In this document: one piece after another, positions 16,231 through 24,587 of the stretch
How positions within the stretch are numbered: the first letter of the stretch is position 1
How the letters are laid out: the number at the start of each line of letters is the position of its first letter
NCBI GenBank assembly: GCA_016194745.1
Contig: JACQBA010000018.1
Coordinates: forward strand, 90,284-154,283
Direction of reading: 5' to 3'
Origin: Elusimicrobiota bacterium
Lineage (GTDB): Bacteria > Elusimicrobiota > Elusimicrobia > UBA1565 > JACRDR01
DNA length: 64,000 nt
Made by a program: the position numbers and the translations under genes
Notes under the pieces: generated by a model
Database searches by the model: none
What the model was told of the DNA's origin: nothing
What the model saw: only the letters and a program-made list of their open reading frames with translations

Positions 16231-17880
16231 CTAGATCCTCTTGGGGCCCGCGAGATTGTTGACCGCGCCGGCGAGCTCGACGGGATCGACGGGTTTTGGG
16301 ATGTAGATCTGATACCCGGCTTGAAGCGCCTGGTAGCGGTCTTCGAGTTGGACGCAGGCCGTCAGCGCCGCCGCCGGAATCTCTCCCCCTTCCTCGGGCT
16401 TGAGGGCGCGGATCTTGCGAATGAGGGCGTAGCCGTCCTCGCCGGGCATCGCGATATCGGCCACGAGGACGTCGGGCCGGTTCTGGTGAAAGCTCGACAT
16501 CGCCTCCGGGACGCTCCCGACGGGAGTGACGCTCGCCCCGCACTTCTGAAGCACCGCCGCGAACATGTCGCGCGCGTCGGGCTCGTCCTCGACTAGAAGC
16601 ACCCGCACGCCGTCGAGCTTTGGAAATTTCTTGGAGAGCCCCGCGGCCGGCGCCGCGGCCGTTCCAGCGACGCTTTCAGCCGGCTTGGTGGACGCGGGAA
16701 GCTCGACCGTGAACGTCGCGCCGAGGCCCATGCCCTCGCTCGCCGCGCGGACCGAGCCGCCGTGGAGCTCGACTAAGTCGCGCACGAGGGAAAGCCCGAG
16801 CCCCAGCCCGCGGTGCTTGCGCGTGATCGAGCTCTCGCCTTGCCGGAATCGGTCGAACAGGTAGGGCGCAAACTCGGGATGGATGCCTTGGCCGGTGTCC
16901 CGGAAGCAGACCTGCACGTTGGCGCCGGTGCCCAGGACCTCAATCGCGACGGAGCCGTTTTCTGGCGTGAACTTGATCGCGTTCGAAAGCAGGTTCCAGA
17001 ACACCTGTTGGAGGCGGTCCGGGTCGGCGAGCACCTGGCCGCCCGCGGAATCGATGGAAATGCCGACCTTGATGCGTTTGGCGTCCGCCGCGGGCTGCGC
17101 GACGCGGATCGCGGCCTCGAGGATCGGCTTCACCGCGATCTGCCGCGTCTCCAATCGGAGCTTGCCGGTCACGATGTTGGACACATCGAGGATGTCCTCG
17201 ATGATCTGCGCCTGGAGGTGCATGTTGCGCTCGATGATGTCCAGCGCACGGACGCGGCCCTCCTCGTCCAGGGTCTTGGATCGCAGAAGCCACATCCAGC
17301 CCAGCATCGCGGTCATCGGCGTGCGCAGCTCGTGGGAGATGAGCGCGAGGAACTCGTCCTTCGCCCGGTTCGCGGTCTGCGCCTCGGCCAAGGCGGATTG
17401 TTCTCGGGCGAGGAGCTTCGCCCGTTCCTGCTCGTCCTGCTTCTTGTCCTTCTGCAGCTTCTCTCGGACCGTGGCGTCGACGATCGACGTCAGCACGGCG
17501 TCCTTGCCGCCGTAATGGATGCGGTGGCCGACGGCCTCGACGAACATGATCGTCCCGTCTTTTTTCTGGTGGCGCCACACCCCGAGGACGGTCTTTCCGT
17601 TCCCTATGCGGCGAAGGGCGTCCTGGAGCGCCGGAATCTCCTCCTTGGGACGGACCTCCTTCACCGACATCGTCAGGAACTCCTTGGCGGAATACCCGTA
17701 GAGATCCACGGCGGCGCGATTGACGGCCAGGAACTTCAGGGTCTCGAGGTCGAACACCCACATCGGCTGCGGGTTTTCCTCGAAAATGATGGTGAACTCG
17801 GACGGCCCGCCGTTTCCGGAGGGACGTGCGGGACGCTTGGTGGGCGCCTTCTTTTTGCCGCGCTTGGGAACGCGCTTCAT
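16231..17880 (-). CDS. PAS hybrid histidine kinase with C-terminal receiver domain
   Basis: 549 aa from ATG 17880, beginning with a lysine/arginine-rich stretch. A PAS domain spans about 30-150 (FEENPQPMWVFDLETLKFL, VWRHQKKDG). HisKA follows with phospho-acceptor H183 in SHELRTPM. HATPase_c has NLLSNAIKF, DTGQGI and GLGLGLSLV (about 290-410). The receiver domain is about 425-545, with LLVEDEPDA and phospho-acceptor D475 in VADIAMPGEDG. There are no membrane helices, so it is a cytosolic sensor that phosphorylates its own receiver or a distant phosphotransfer partner. It lies 25 bases after the BadF-type kinase and abuts rpiB, in the same operon. The signal is unknown. Confidence 0.92.
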   Translation of the reverse strand: MKRVPKRGKKKAPTKRPARPSGNGGPSEFTIIFEENPQPMWVFDLETLKFLAVNRAAVDLYGYSAKEFLTMSVKEVRPKEEIPALQDALRRIGNGKTVLGVWRHQKKDGTIMFVEAVGHRIHYGGKDAVLTSIVDATVREKLQKDKKQDEQERAKLLAREQSALAEAQTANRAKDEFLALISHELRTPMTAMLGWMWLLRSKTLDEEGRVRALDIIERNMHLQAQIIEDILDVSNIVTGKLRLETRQIAVKPILEAAIRVAQPAADAKRIKVGISIDSAGGQVLADPDRLQQVFWNLLSNAIKFTPENGSVAIEVLGTGANVQVCFRDTGQGIHPEFAPYLFDRFRQGESSITRKHRGLGLGLSLVRDLVELHGGSVRAASEGMGLGATFTVELPASTKPAESVAGTAAAPAAGLSKKFPKLDGVRVLLVEDEPDARDMFAAVLQKCGASVTPVGSVPEAMSSFHQNRPDVLVADIAMPGEDGYALIRKIRALKPEEGGEIPAAALTACVQLEDRYQALQAGYQIYIPKPVDPVELAGAVNNLAGPKRI

Positions 17881-17905
17881 GCCGGGAGGATTGTACAAAA
17901 AAACG

Positions 17906-18736
17906 TCACGCGCAATATGTCGATAGGAGAACTCCGGAGCGACGGCCTCGCAGTCCCCACAGCGCCGCGGCGAACTCGGGCGAAAGCCGCGCCGGGGCGG
18001 GAGCCCAGGTTCGGCCAGTGCGCCGGAGCGCGGACAGGAACCCGCGCAGGAACGCGGCGTCCTTGAACGTGCCGCCGTGCCACGAGACGCGCACCGGGCC
18101 GCGCAGGGCCAGCCGCCGCGCGGCGTCCTCGGCCAATCCCGCCAGCGAGCGTTGGGCGTCGAGGACGATCCGCCGCGCGGCCGCCTCCCGCGGGGCTTTG
18201 GCGAGAACCGTGCGCGCCATGGCCGCCACCTTCCGGATGAGCTGCGGATCGTGAGCCAGACGGACCGCGCGCGCGTAAGGCACGTGCGGTATCCACTGCT
18301 TGCCGATCCAAAACGACGAGCCCTCGTCTCCGAGGAACGGGCCGAGTCCGCCGACGCGGCAGGCGCGGCCGCGTTCGTCGCGCCCGTACGCGCACGAGCC
18401 CGTCCCTGAAAGCACCATGACTCCGGGTAGTCCGGCGAACGCCGCGAGCCAGGCCGTCTCGAGGTCCGGGAGGACATGGACCGCGCGCGCGAGGCCGCGC
18501 AGTTCGCGCGCGGCCGTCGCGCGCGCGGCGCCAGACCACACGCGATGAGTGCCCACGACGAGGACGTCGGGCTTGATCCGCCAGCGGGAGAGCAGCCGCT
18601 CGAGCGCCTTGCGGCGTCCGGCGGGAGTCGGCGCCGGGGTCCGCGCGCGGCGGAGCACGCGTCCCGCGCCGTCCACCGCTACGGCGCGCATCCACGTGCC
18701 TCCGATGTCCACGCCGACGCCTACGCGCCCCTCCAC
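17906..18736 (-). CDS. BadF/BadG-family ATPase, N-acetylglucosamine-kinase-like
   Basis: 276 aa from GTG 18736, two bases after the stop of the lipoprotein gene. It opens with VGVGVDIGGTWMRAVAVDG, the phosphate-1 loop of the actin/hexokinase (ASKHA) fold. Next are GVMVLSGTGSCAYGRDE (phosphate-2 loop) and GGLGPFLGDEGSSFWIG, the GDEGS(G/S)xxIG motif typical of BadF/BcrA and GlcNAc kinases. The adenosine region contains VSWHGGTFKDAAFLRGF. Probable reaction: ATP-dependent phosphorylation of an amino sugar, perhaps recycled from peptidoglycan. The alternative BcrAD reductase-activator role is unlikely because the Cys ligands and partner subunits are absent. Confidence 0.82.
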   Translation of the reverse strand: MEGRVGVGVDIGGTWMRAVAVDGAGRVLRRARTPAPTPAGRRKALERLLSRWRIKPDVLVVGTHRVWSGAARATAARELRGLARAVHVLPDLETAWLAAFAGLPGVMVLSGTGSCAYGRDERGRACRVGGLGPFLGDEGSSFWIGKQWIPHVPYARAVRLAHDPQLIRKVAAMARTVLAKAPREAAARRIVLDAQRSLAGLAEDAARRLALRGPVRVSWHGGTFKDAAFLRGFLSALRRTGRTWAPAPARLSPEFAAALWGLRGRRSGVLLSTYCA

Positions 18737-18738
18737 GA

Positions 18739-19386
18739 TTATTCGGACGGCTTGTAGGACGGCTTGACGTCCTGGGATTCCTGGATGTCGACTAGCGCCT
18801 GGTCCAGCGCGCGCGTCCACTGCACGACGTTGTCGCGGATGGAGACAGGCACGTTGGGGTCCATCATCTTGCCGATCAGGTCCTCGACGAGCTTGCGCCG
18901 CGCCGCGACGCTGTCGTCGAGCGTCACGGAGACCGATGCCGGCTTGCCGGGAGGCTGGGACAGCTTCACCTCTAAGATGCCGATGGAGACCATCTTGCGC
19001 GGCTTGATCGTGATTGGGTCGAGCCTCAGGATGTTGCGCGGAAACGGCACCGTGTAGTTCCTTCCGTTGACGGTGACCCGCAGATGGGTTTGGGGATGCC
19101 CGAAGAGGTTGCGCGTGGGGAACAGCCGGTAGACCCCGGGCTCCACCGCGTAGAGCGCGGTCTCCTTGCGCGGGAACGGGAGGCGATAGGTCTCTCCGCC
19201 TTCCATCTCCAGGTTGAGGGCGGCGAAGCCGGAGCCGGCCTCGCCCGCGGGCGCGAGAAACCGTCCCTGCACGAGGATGGCGGAGAATCCGAGAGCCGGG
19301 TCCACGTTCCTTTCCGGCACGGTGCCGCGGCATCCGGCGAGCGCGGCGGCGAGGATGACGGCGGCGGCTCGTCGCATGGCCGTCAT
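18739..19386 (-). CDS. Lipoprotein, function unknown
   Basis: 215 aa. The N-terminus MTAMRRAAAVILAAALAGC contains a lipobox (L-A-G-C) with Cys19 as lipidation site. The mature part looks like a small all-beta domain (SAILVQGRFLAPAGEAGSG, YRLPFPRKETALYAVEPGVY) followed by a more helical C-terminal third (LVEDLIGKMMDPNVPVSIRD). The carboxypeptidase-like beta pattern GVYRLFPTRNLFG suggests a transthyretin-like fold, but I do not recognise the family. ATG 19386 overlaps the stop of the HprK-like gene by four bases, tying it to the GT2/HprK-like/BadF operon. Probably periplasmic, lipid-anchored. Confidence 0.75.
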   Translation of the reverse strand: MTAMRRAAAVILAAALAGCRGTVPERNVDPALGFSAILVQGRFLAPAGEAGSGFAALNLEMEGGETYRLPFPRKETALYAVEPGVYRLFPTRNLFGHPQTHLRVTVNGRNYTVPFPRNILRLDPITIKPRKMVSIGILEVKLSQPPGKPASVSVTLDDSVAARRKLVEDLIGKMMDPNVPVSIRDNVVQWTRALDQALVDIQESQDVKPSYKPSE

Positions 19387-20450
19387 GCTAGCTTTTCCCC
19401 CCGCGCGCGACAAGAGTCGACGAAGCGCTCGAGCACGCGCACGTTCCGCGCGGCGTCGTCGCAAAGGGTGAAACGGAACGTCTCGGCGCCCGAGGCGAGC
19501 CGTCGCGCCGCGCGCCAGCGGCTCCACGCGATGCGTCCGAGCGCCGCGGCGCCGGCCGGAGTCGGGCGGACCATGTATTCGGACATCTGCGCCAGGCCCC
19601 AGCCGATCACGAGGTTCAAGGACAGGGCGCGCAGGGCCGCGCCGGTCGACGCGGGCTCGATCCGCGGCTCGACGCCGGCCGCGCGCCTTCCGATCAGCAG
19701 CCAGCGCACCGGCGTCGCCGAGCGGATGCGCGCCTCGAAGAACGCCGTGTCGACCAGGCGTTTGGGGCCGAAATCCTGCCGCCGGTAGGGGCGGATCATC
19801 GAGGCCGGCACTCGAGAAAGGTCCGCCGAGGGCAAGAACGACCACCGCGCCGGGAACGCGAGGGCCGACAGATCTGGACCGACGAAGGGCGCGTCCTCGG
19901 CGACGATCCCGAAGGGCGAGCCGAGCGCCATCTCGAGAGCGGTGACGCTCTTTCCTCCGCCCGAGGGAAGGAGCAGGAGGCCGCCGTCGCCGGAGTGCTC
20001 GAATCCCAGCGCGTGCACGCGGTGGATGCCCCGCGCGTCGAGGGCTTCTCCCACGCGCGAGAGCACCGCCAGGTAGGCGAGCTCGTGAAGCCTCACGCGG
20101 TCCGCGCAGCGGATCTCGCCTTCCTGCGCCTGAAAGTCGTAGTCGGCGACGGGGCCGTCGGAATAGACGATGCGCCGCGCGGGGCCGCGGTCGTAGGCGG
20201 CGTAGCGCGGCGTCCATACCGAGGGGAGGCCGCGCGGTCCGGCGTCGCCCGGAGGCGACTCGAGCAGGCGCAGGCGGACGCACGGCCCGATGCGCGGCGC
20301 CTCGCGCGCGAAGTAGCCGAAGTCGCGCCGGAGGTCCTCGAGCAGGCCCTCGGAGCGCGACGACAGCTCGACCCCGACGCCGTGTACGTTGAGCGAGAGC
20401 CGGCCGAGGCCCCCGTCGAGGACGGCCGCCCGCTCTGCGGTGGCGGTCAT
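19383..20450 (-). CDS. HPr-kinase-like (HprK-related) P-loop protein
   Basis: 355 aa. The central LLLLPSGGGKSVTALEMAL (about 155-175) is a Walker A loop in the arrangement of HPr kinase/phosphorylase-related proteins, preceded by a beta-hairpin (HALGFEHSGDGG). GIVAEDAPFV supplies the Asp/Glu that follows the P-loop in this family. The N-terminal half (about 1-140) is unlike HprK's and contains YSDGPVADYDFQ. HprK-related kinases of this kind usually sit beside glycosyltransferase or exopolysaccharide genes rather than PTS genes, and that holds here: GT2 overlaps on one side and the lipoprotein on the other. The phosphorylated substrate is not HPr as far as can be seen. Family assignment is moderate. 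Confidence 0.65.
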   Translation of the reverse strand: MTATAERAAVLDGGLGRLSLNVHGVGVELSSRSEGLLEDLRRDFGYFAREAPRIGPCVRLRLLESPPGDAGPRGLPSVWTPRYAAYDRGPARRIVYSDGPVADYDFQAQEGEIRCADRVRLHELAYLAVLSRVGEALDARGIHRVHALGFEHSGDGGLLLLPSGGGKSVTALEMALGSPFGIVAEDAPFVGPDLSALAFPARWSFLPSADLSRVPASMIRPYRRQDFGPKRLVDTAFFEARIRSATPVRWLLIGRRAAGVEPRIEPASTGAALRALSLNLVIGWGLAQMSEYMVRPTPAGAAALGRIAWSRWRAARRLASGAETFRFTLCDDAARNVRVLERFVDSCRARGEKLA

Positions 20451-21424
20451 CGGCGGAACGCCCCCGCGAGGAATCCGAGCGCGTAGGAAAGGTGCCCCAG
20501 CGCCATCACGGGCGACAGCCATAGCGCGCCCGCGGGGTCCCTTTCCCGGAGCGCCATCGCCGCGGCGCCGCCCGCGCAGAGCGCCGCGTAGGCCGCGGCC
20601 GGCGCGAAGGCGACGGGTGATCGAGGGATCAACGGCAGCGCGATGAGATACGCGAGCCCCGCCAGCGGCGCGAGCACGATCGCCTGGAACGACCGCGGCG
20701 CCTGGCGCGTCACCTGCATCCGGCCTTTCCCGCTCAGGTAGATCTGCCGGCAGAAGGCGCGCATGCGCCCGCGCCGGCGGTGAATAACGTAGAGATCGGG
20801 AGAATAGAGCGCCGGGCCGACGTTGCGTTCGATTTGATGGAGGAGGAGGTTTTCTTCCGCGCTGACGCACCGGTCCGAGAACCGCAGGCCGTGCGTGACG
20901 AACACGCCGCGGCGCACGCCGAGGTTGCTCAGCTGGAAGCTCCAGGATGGAAGCACGCGGCTGCGCCCGTGCCGCACGAAACGGATGCGCAGAGGGCCGC
21001 TCGAGATCGGATGTCGAAAAAAGCGGTCGACGGCCCGTTCGAACGCGGAGGCGTCGGAGGGGCCGACGTTCGGCCCGCCGACGACGGGGCAGGTCGGATG
21101 GGCGTCGAAGGCCTCGATTACGCGCTGCGGGAATCCCTCCGGGACGAGCGTGTCGTCGTCGAGGAAGAAGAGGCAGTCCCCGCGGGCCGCGTCGACGAGG
21201 AGGTTTCGCGCGCCGCCGCGCGAGCCCCGGGGGAGCTGGAAGAGCCGAAGCCACGGACGCGCCGTCGGGAGCTCCTCGAACAGCGGCGCGTGAGCCGGAT
21301 CGGTCCCGTTGAAGCCGACCAGCACCTCGACGTCCGAGCCTACTCCGGCGCGCTCCAGGCTCGCGAGGCACTGGCGCAGCATATCGGGACGGCGATAGGA
21401 CAGAAGGATGATGCTTAGGCGCAT
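20447..21424 (-). CDS. Family 2 glycosyltransferase, membrane-associated
   Basis: 325 aa from ATG 21424; an in-frame TTG at 21460 could add 12 residues. The GT-A domain begins MRLSIILLSYRRPDML, with GGARNLLVDAARGDCLFFLDDDT (DDD metal/UDP-sugar motif near residue 95). Then come the GGPNVG acceptor-loop region and SAEENLLLHQIE, the ED-type catalytic acid region. Two or three C-terminal hydrophobic helices (about 245-325) anchor it to the membrane. It transfers a sugar from a nucleotide donor to a surface polysaccharide or lipid; specificity is unknown. It is first in the overlapping GT2 / HprK-like / lipoprotein / BadF / kinase / rpiB / CBM run. Confidence 0.88.
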   Translation of the reverse strand: MRLSIILLSYRRPDMLRQCLASLERAGVGSDVEVLVGFNGTDPAHAPLFEELPTARPWLRLFQLPRGSRGGARNLLVDAARGDCLFFLDDDTLVPEGFPQRVIEAFDAHPTCPVVGGPNVGPSDASAFERAVDRFFRHPISSGPLRIRFVRHGRSRVLPSWSFQLSNLGVRRGVFVTHGLRFSDRCVSAEENLLLHQIERNVGPALYSPDLYVIHRRRGRMRAFCRQIYLSGKGRMQVTRQAPRSFQAIVLAPLAGLAYLIALPLIPRSPVAFAPAAAYAALCAGGAAAMALRERDPAGALWLSPVMALGHLSYALGFLAGAFRR

Positions 21425-21500
21425 TCGATAGGTCCGCTCCGTCGACGGAGATTCTACCAAAGTATGTCGGGTCTCTGTTTCAGGGACAAGTACCGGGACA

Positions 21501-23666
21501 CTAGTACCGGAGGTTGCCCAGCTCGGTGCCGGGATAGTACGCCTTGAGGATGCTGTCGTACATGTGCCCTTTCTCCGCTCGCCCCATGGCTCCCGATTGG
21601 CACAGACCGACGCCGTGACCCCATCCGGCGCCGTGGAAGATCAGCGTATCCGCGTTTCCGTCCGCGCCCGTCTCGGTGTCCACCACGAATAACGCGCTGC
21701 GCTGCGAGCCGAGGCCGAGCATACTCCGGATGTTGATCTCCTTGGTCATCGTCACGTCCTTGCGGCTGCCCTTGATCAGGACGGAGTTGAGGTGCCCCGA
21801 GCGGGCGCGTCGGAGCGTTCGCAGGCCGAGGATCCGTCCGACTTTGTAGTTCCGGTTGATCTTGTCCGTGATGTCCTTCACCTTGACCACGCGCGTCCAG
21901 CGATAGTGGGAGGGATATACGTGGCCCGATTCCCTGCAGTAGGCGGGCGGCCGCGAGCGCAGCCACCAGCGGAGGGCCCACGGCGCGTCCGGGTAGGTCA
22001 GGGAATCCGGCGCGGCGTCCCGGATCGATTCCCAGTATTTCACCTCGCCCCAGCCCGTGAGCTCGCGGCCCGCCTGGCTGTGGCCGCCGCAGTTGGACGA
22101 GAACAGCGCCTGGGCGATCTTCCCCTTAAAGGCGACGATGCGGGCCCGGGTTGCATTGACCACCGCGCGCGAGCGTTCGGATTCGGCGTTGATTCCCGTG
22201 TAGACCTGGCAGTGCTGACCGTCGCAAAGATCGTATCCGTCCTTGGCATGGCGGCGCGTCACGTTTTTGATGAACAGGCCGTGGGTGCGCGCGATCACGG
22301 CTTGGGACTTAAGGGCTTCGAGAGGCGAGGTGATCGGCATCTCGGCGGAGAGCACGCCGTGCGTGTAGCTCTCCAGGTCGACGAGATTGACGATCCGAAA
22401 CCCCTTGCCGCTGGGATGGACCGACAGTTCCACCTCTCCCCTCAGGTGCTTCAATCCGATCCCGCTCCATAAGGTCCCGCGCCCATACGGGATGTCCTGC
22501 AGGAGGACGGTCCCGCCGCGGGCGAGGTCGGGCCGCACGAGCACCGCGTTCTTGGTCGAACCGACGACCTCGCCCAATGGGTTGAGGACTTCGAACTTCG
22601 CCTTCTTTCCCGGAGCCGCGAAACGCACCTGCCAGAGCTCCCGCGCCGGCCCGGACGCCACGGTCTTGAGCGTCTTCTCGTCCACCACCGAAAACGGAGT
22701 GCTGGCTTGGAATTGAAGCGCCCAGCGCTGGAGGGGCTTTCCCATCGCGCTCGTGCCGATGCCGACGCGCACGAGAGGGAGGTTTCCCATCGGGCGCTCG
22801 AGCACCTCGGCGCCCGAGTCTAGCGCCTTGGCCTGCTGCTTGGACTTGTCGGGCGGCACGCCCTTGGGGATGAGCTGCTGCATCTTCTGCTTGAGCTGGC
22901 GCAGCGCCGCGTTCGCGGGATCGGCCTCGATGACCTTCGCGAACTGCGTCGCCGCCTCGTAAAAGCGATTCAGCCGCATGAACGCGCGCCCGAGGGCATA
23001 ACGATTCTCCACGAAGTAGGAATCGTTCATGGCGGCTTTCTTGTAGGCCTCGACGGCTCCCGCGAAGTCCCCCTTCGCCTCCAGGGCCTGGGCCGCGTAG
23101 AAATGCGCGAGATCGTTGAGCGGATCGAGCGCCTGGGCGCGGGCGAGATCGTCCGCGGCCTCCGCGAGGCGCTTTTGCGCGAGCTTCGCGCGCCCGAGGC
23201 CGATGACCGCGTAGGAGAGCTTCGCGTCGACGGCGAGGGCGTCGCGCAGATGGCTTTCGGCGGACTTGAAATCCTTGTTGCGGAGTTCGGCCCACCCCAG
23301 CTCGGTGAGGATGCGCGCGTCGTTGGGCGCCAGCGCCGCCGCCTTGCGCAGCCACTCGACCGCCTTGGGGCGCTTTCCGATCTCTTCCAGCACGACGGCG
23401 CCGTTGAGCCAGGCGTCGAGAAGCGTCGGCGCGCGCACCGCGGCCTTTTCATACGCCGCCGCGGCGTTCGTGAGCTCTCCTTGGAAGTACAGCTGGTTTC
23501 CCTTTTCGACCTGCGGGTCCACGAGCGGGCGCATCGCTGGCTCGGGCCGCGGGGAGATCGTGAGGGACGGCTCGCTCTTCGGGGCGAGCGCCGGGTCGGC
23601 GGCCGCCAGCGCCGCCGCCGGCAGGAGGGCCGAGGCCGCGCGCAGGATCGTCGGTAGGATGGCCAC
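21501..23666 (-). CDS. TPR-repeat protein with SpoIID/LytB domain
   Basis: 721 aa from GTG 23666. A signal peptide (residues 1-23) is followed by about six tetratricopeptide repeats (about 50-250; for example KGNQLYFQGELTNAAAAYEK). A beta-rich middle section comes next. The SpoIID domain starts near 427 with VDLESYTHGVLSAEMP and ALKSQAVIARTHGLF. NCGGHSQ and the C-terminal GAGWGHGVGLCQSGAMG (near 675) are also hallmarks; the first E of SAEMP is the known catalytic Glu of SpoIID lytic transglycosylases. It should cleave denuded peptidoglycan glycan strands in the periplasm. This is not a sign of sporulation, since SpoIID/LytB proteins occur in many non-sporeformers. Fusion to TPRs suggests recruitment to an envelope complex. 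Confidence 0.88.
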   Translation of the reverse strand: MAILPTILRAASALLPAAALAAADPALAPKSEPSLTISPRPEPAMRPLVDPQVEKGNQLYFQGELTNAAAAYEKAAVRAPTLLDAWLNGAVVLEEIGKRPKAVEWLRKAAALAPNDARILTELGWAELRNKDFKSAESHLRDALAVDAKLSYAVIGLGRAKLAQKRLAEAADDLARAQALDPLNDLAHFYAAQALEAKGDFAGAVEAYKKAAMNDSYFVENRYALGRAFMRLNRFYEAATQFAKVIEADPANAALRQLKQKMQQLIPKGVPPDKSKQQAKALDSGAEVLERPMGNLPLVRVGIGTSAMGKPLQRWALQFQASTPFSVVDEKTLKTVASGPARELWQVRFAAPGKKAKFEVLNPLGEVVGSTKNAVLVRPDLARGGTVLLQDIPYGRGTLWSGIGLKHLRGEVELSVHPSGKGFRIVNLVDLESYTHGVLSAEMPITSPLEALKSQAVIARTHGLFIKNVTRRHAKDGYDLCDGQHCQVYTGINAESERSRAVVNATRARIVAFKGKIAQALFSSNCGGHSQAGRELTGWGEVKYWESIRDAAPDSLTYPDAPWALRWWLRSRPPAYCRESGHVYPSHYRWTRVVKVKDITDKINRNYKVGRILGLRTLRRARSGHLNSVLIKGSRKDVTMTKEINIRSMLGLGSQRSALFVVDTETGADGNADTLIFHGAGWGHGVGLCQSGAMGRAEKGHMYDSILKAYYPGTELGNLRY

Positions 23667-23716
23667 CGGCGGGGACTGTAGCAAAATAATGTTACGGAGC
23701 GTTTGCGGCGTAGCCG

Positions 23717-24535
23717 TCAGTGGCCGTGGTCTTCTTGCGCGGGGAAGAGGACGTTGATCTTGCGGAAGCCCTGGTCCCAACCGTCGTCCTCGAAGCTGAA
23801 GTCGAAGCGCGAGCCGTCGAACAATGCGTAGGCGCCCTGCGGGTGCGCCTCGAAGGACAAGGTGAAGAGGCCCTGCATGCCGCGGCGCATGGCGAGCGCC
23901 TCTTCCTTCGGCAGCGTGTCCATGGCGATGACGCGAGGCGGGTCCTCGTAGGTGCCTTGCAGTTCCCGCGGCGGCTCTTTCGGCTCGATGAGCTCCTGGG
24001 TGTGGTACACGATGCGCAGCGCAGGATCTCCCAACGCGCGGTGCATGAGCTCCGCCCAGCGCCCTTCGTTCCAAAGGGCTAGATAAGCCTCCGCCATGCG
24101 CGACTTCGGCATGTCGAAGTGACCGTGGTCCCAGTCGATGAAGTAGATCCGGCGGGCGTGCCCCGCGCGCACGATCGTCTCCATGTGGAGTAGCGTCTTC
24201 TCGACGAAAGAGCGGGGAACGTGGACGGCGACCTCCCCGCCGCGGTCCATGACGGCGTCCGCGCCGCCGTCGGCGCGCGGTTTCCACGCGTAGCGCATCC
24301 TGGGCTGCGCGCAATGGTAATAGCGGGCGAACATCCGCTCGGACTCGGCCCAGGAGAACGCGTAGTCCGTGCGACGAACGGGCTCGTGCCGCGGCAGCGG
24401 CGAGGCGCATTCCGGCAGGGCGACGAGCGGCCCCGGCGCGGGCGCCGAAAGCGCGGGCGATGCGGTCGCGACGACGGCGGCTCGAGACGGCGAGGCCGAC
24501 AACAGCAGCAGCAGCGAGAGGGGCGAGGGGCTCAT
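23717..24535 (-). CDS. Exported protein of unknown function
   Basis: 272 aa. An N-terminal signal peptide (MSPSPLSLLLLLSASPSRA) is followed by an Ala/Pro-rich stretch to about residue 45, then a compact domain with IYFIDWDHGHFDMPKSRMAE (near 130) and TLSFEAHPQGAYALFDGSRF near the C-terminus. The paired Asp-x-Asp-His-x-His cluster could bind metal. I know no family for it. It lies 50 bases upstream of the SpoIID gene on the same strand and may be co-transcribed. A periplasmic enzyme is possible; nothing in the sequence proves it. Confidence 0.6.
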   Translation of the reverse strand: MSPSPLSLLLLLSASPSRAAVVATASPALSAPAPGPLVALPECASPLPRHEPVRRTDYAFSWAESERMFARYYHCAQPRMRYAWKPRADGGADAVMDRGGEVAVHVPRSFVEKTLLHMETIVRAGHARRIYFIDWDHGHFDMPKSRMAEAYLALWNEGRWAELMHRALGDPALRIVYHTQELIEPKEPPRELQGTYEDPPRVIAMDTLPKEEALAMRRGMQGLFTLSFEAHPQGAYALFDGSRFDFSFEDDGWDQGFRKINVLFPAQEDHGH

Positions 24536-24587
24536 CGAGGGAGACTATGCGTCCAGACGACGGCTCAGGAAAGGGCCGTAGGTCCCG

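Noticed and set aside
17906..18736. Benzoyl-CoA reductase activator (BadF/BcrD) reading of the ASKHA protein
   Set aside because: No Fe-S cysteine ligands and no reductase subunits nearby; the GlcNAc-kinase-like branch fits better.
21501..23666. Sporulation locus suggested by SpoIID
   Set aside because: SpoIID/LytB domains are widespread outside sporeformers and no other sporulation gene is present.
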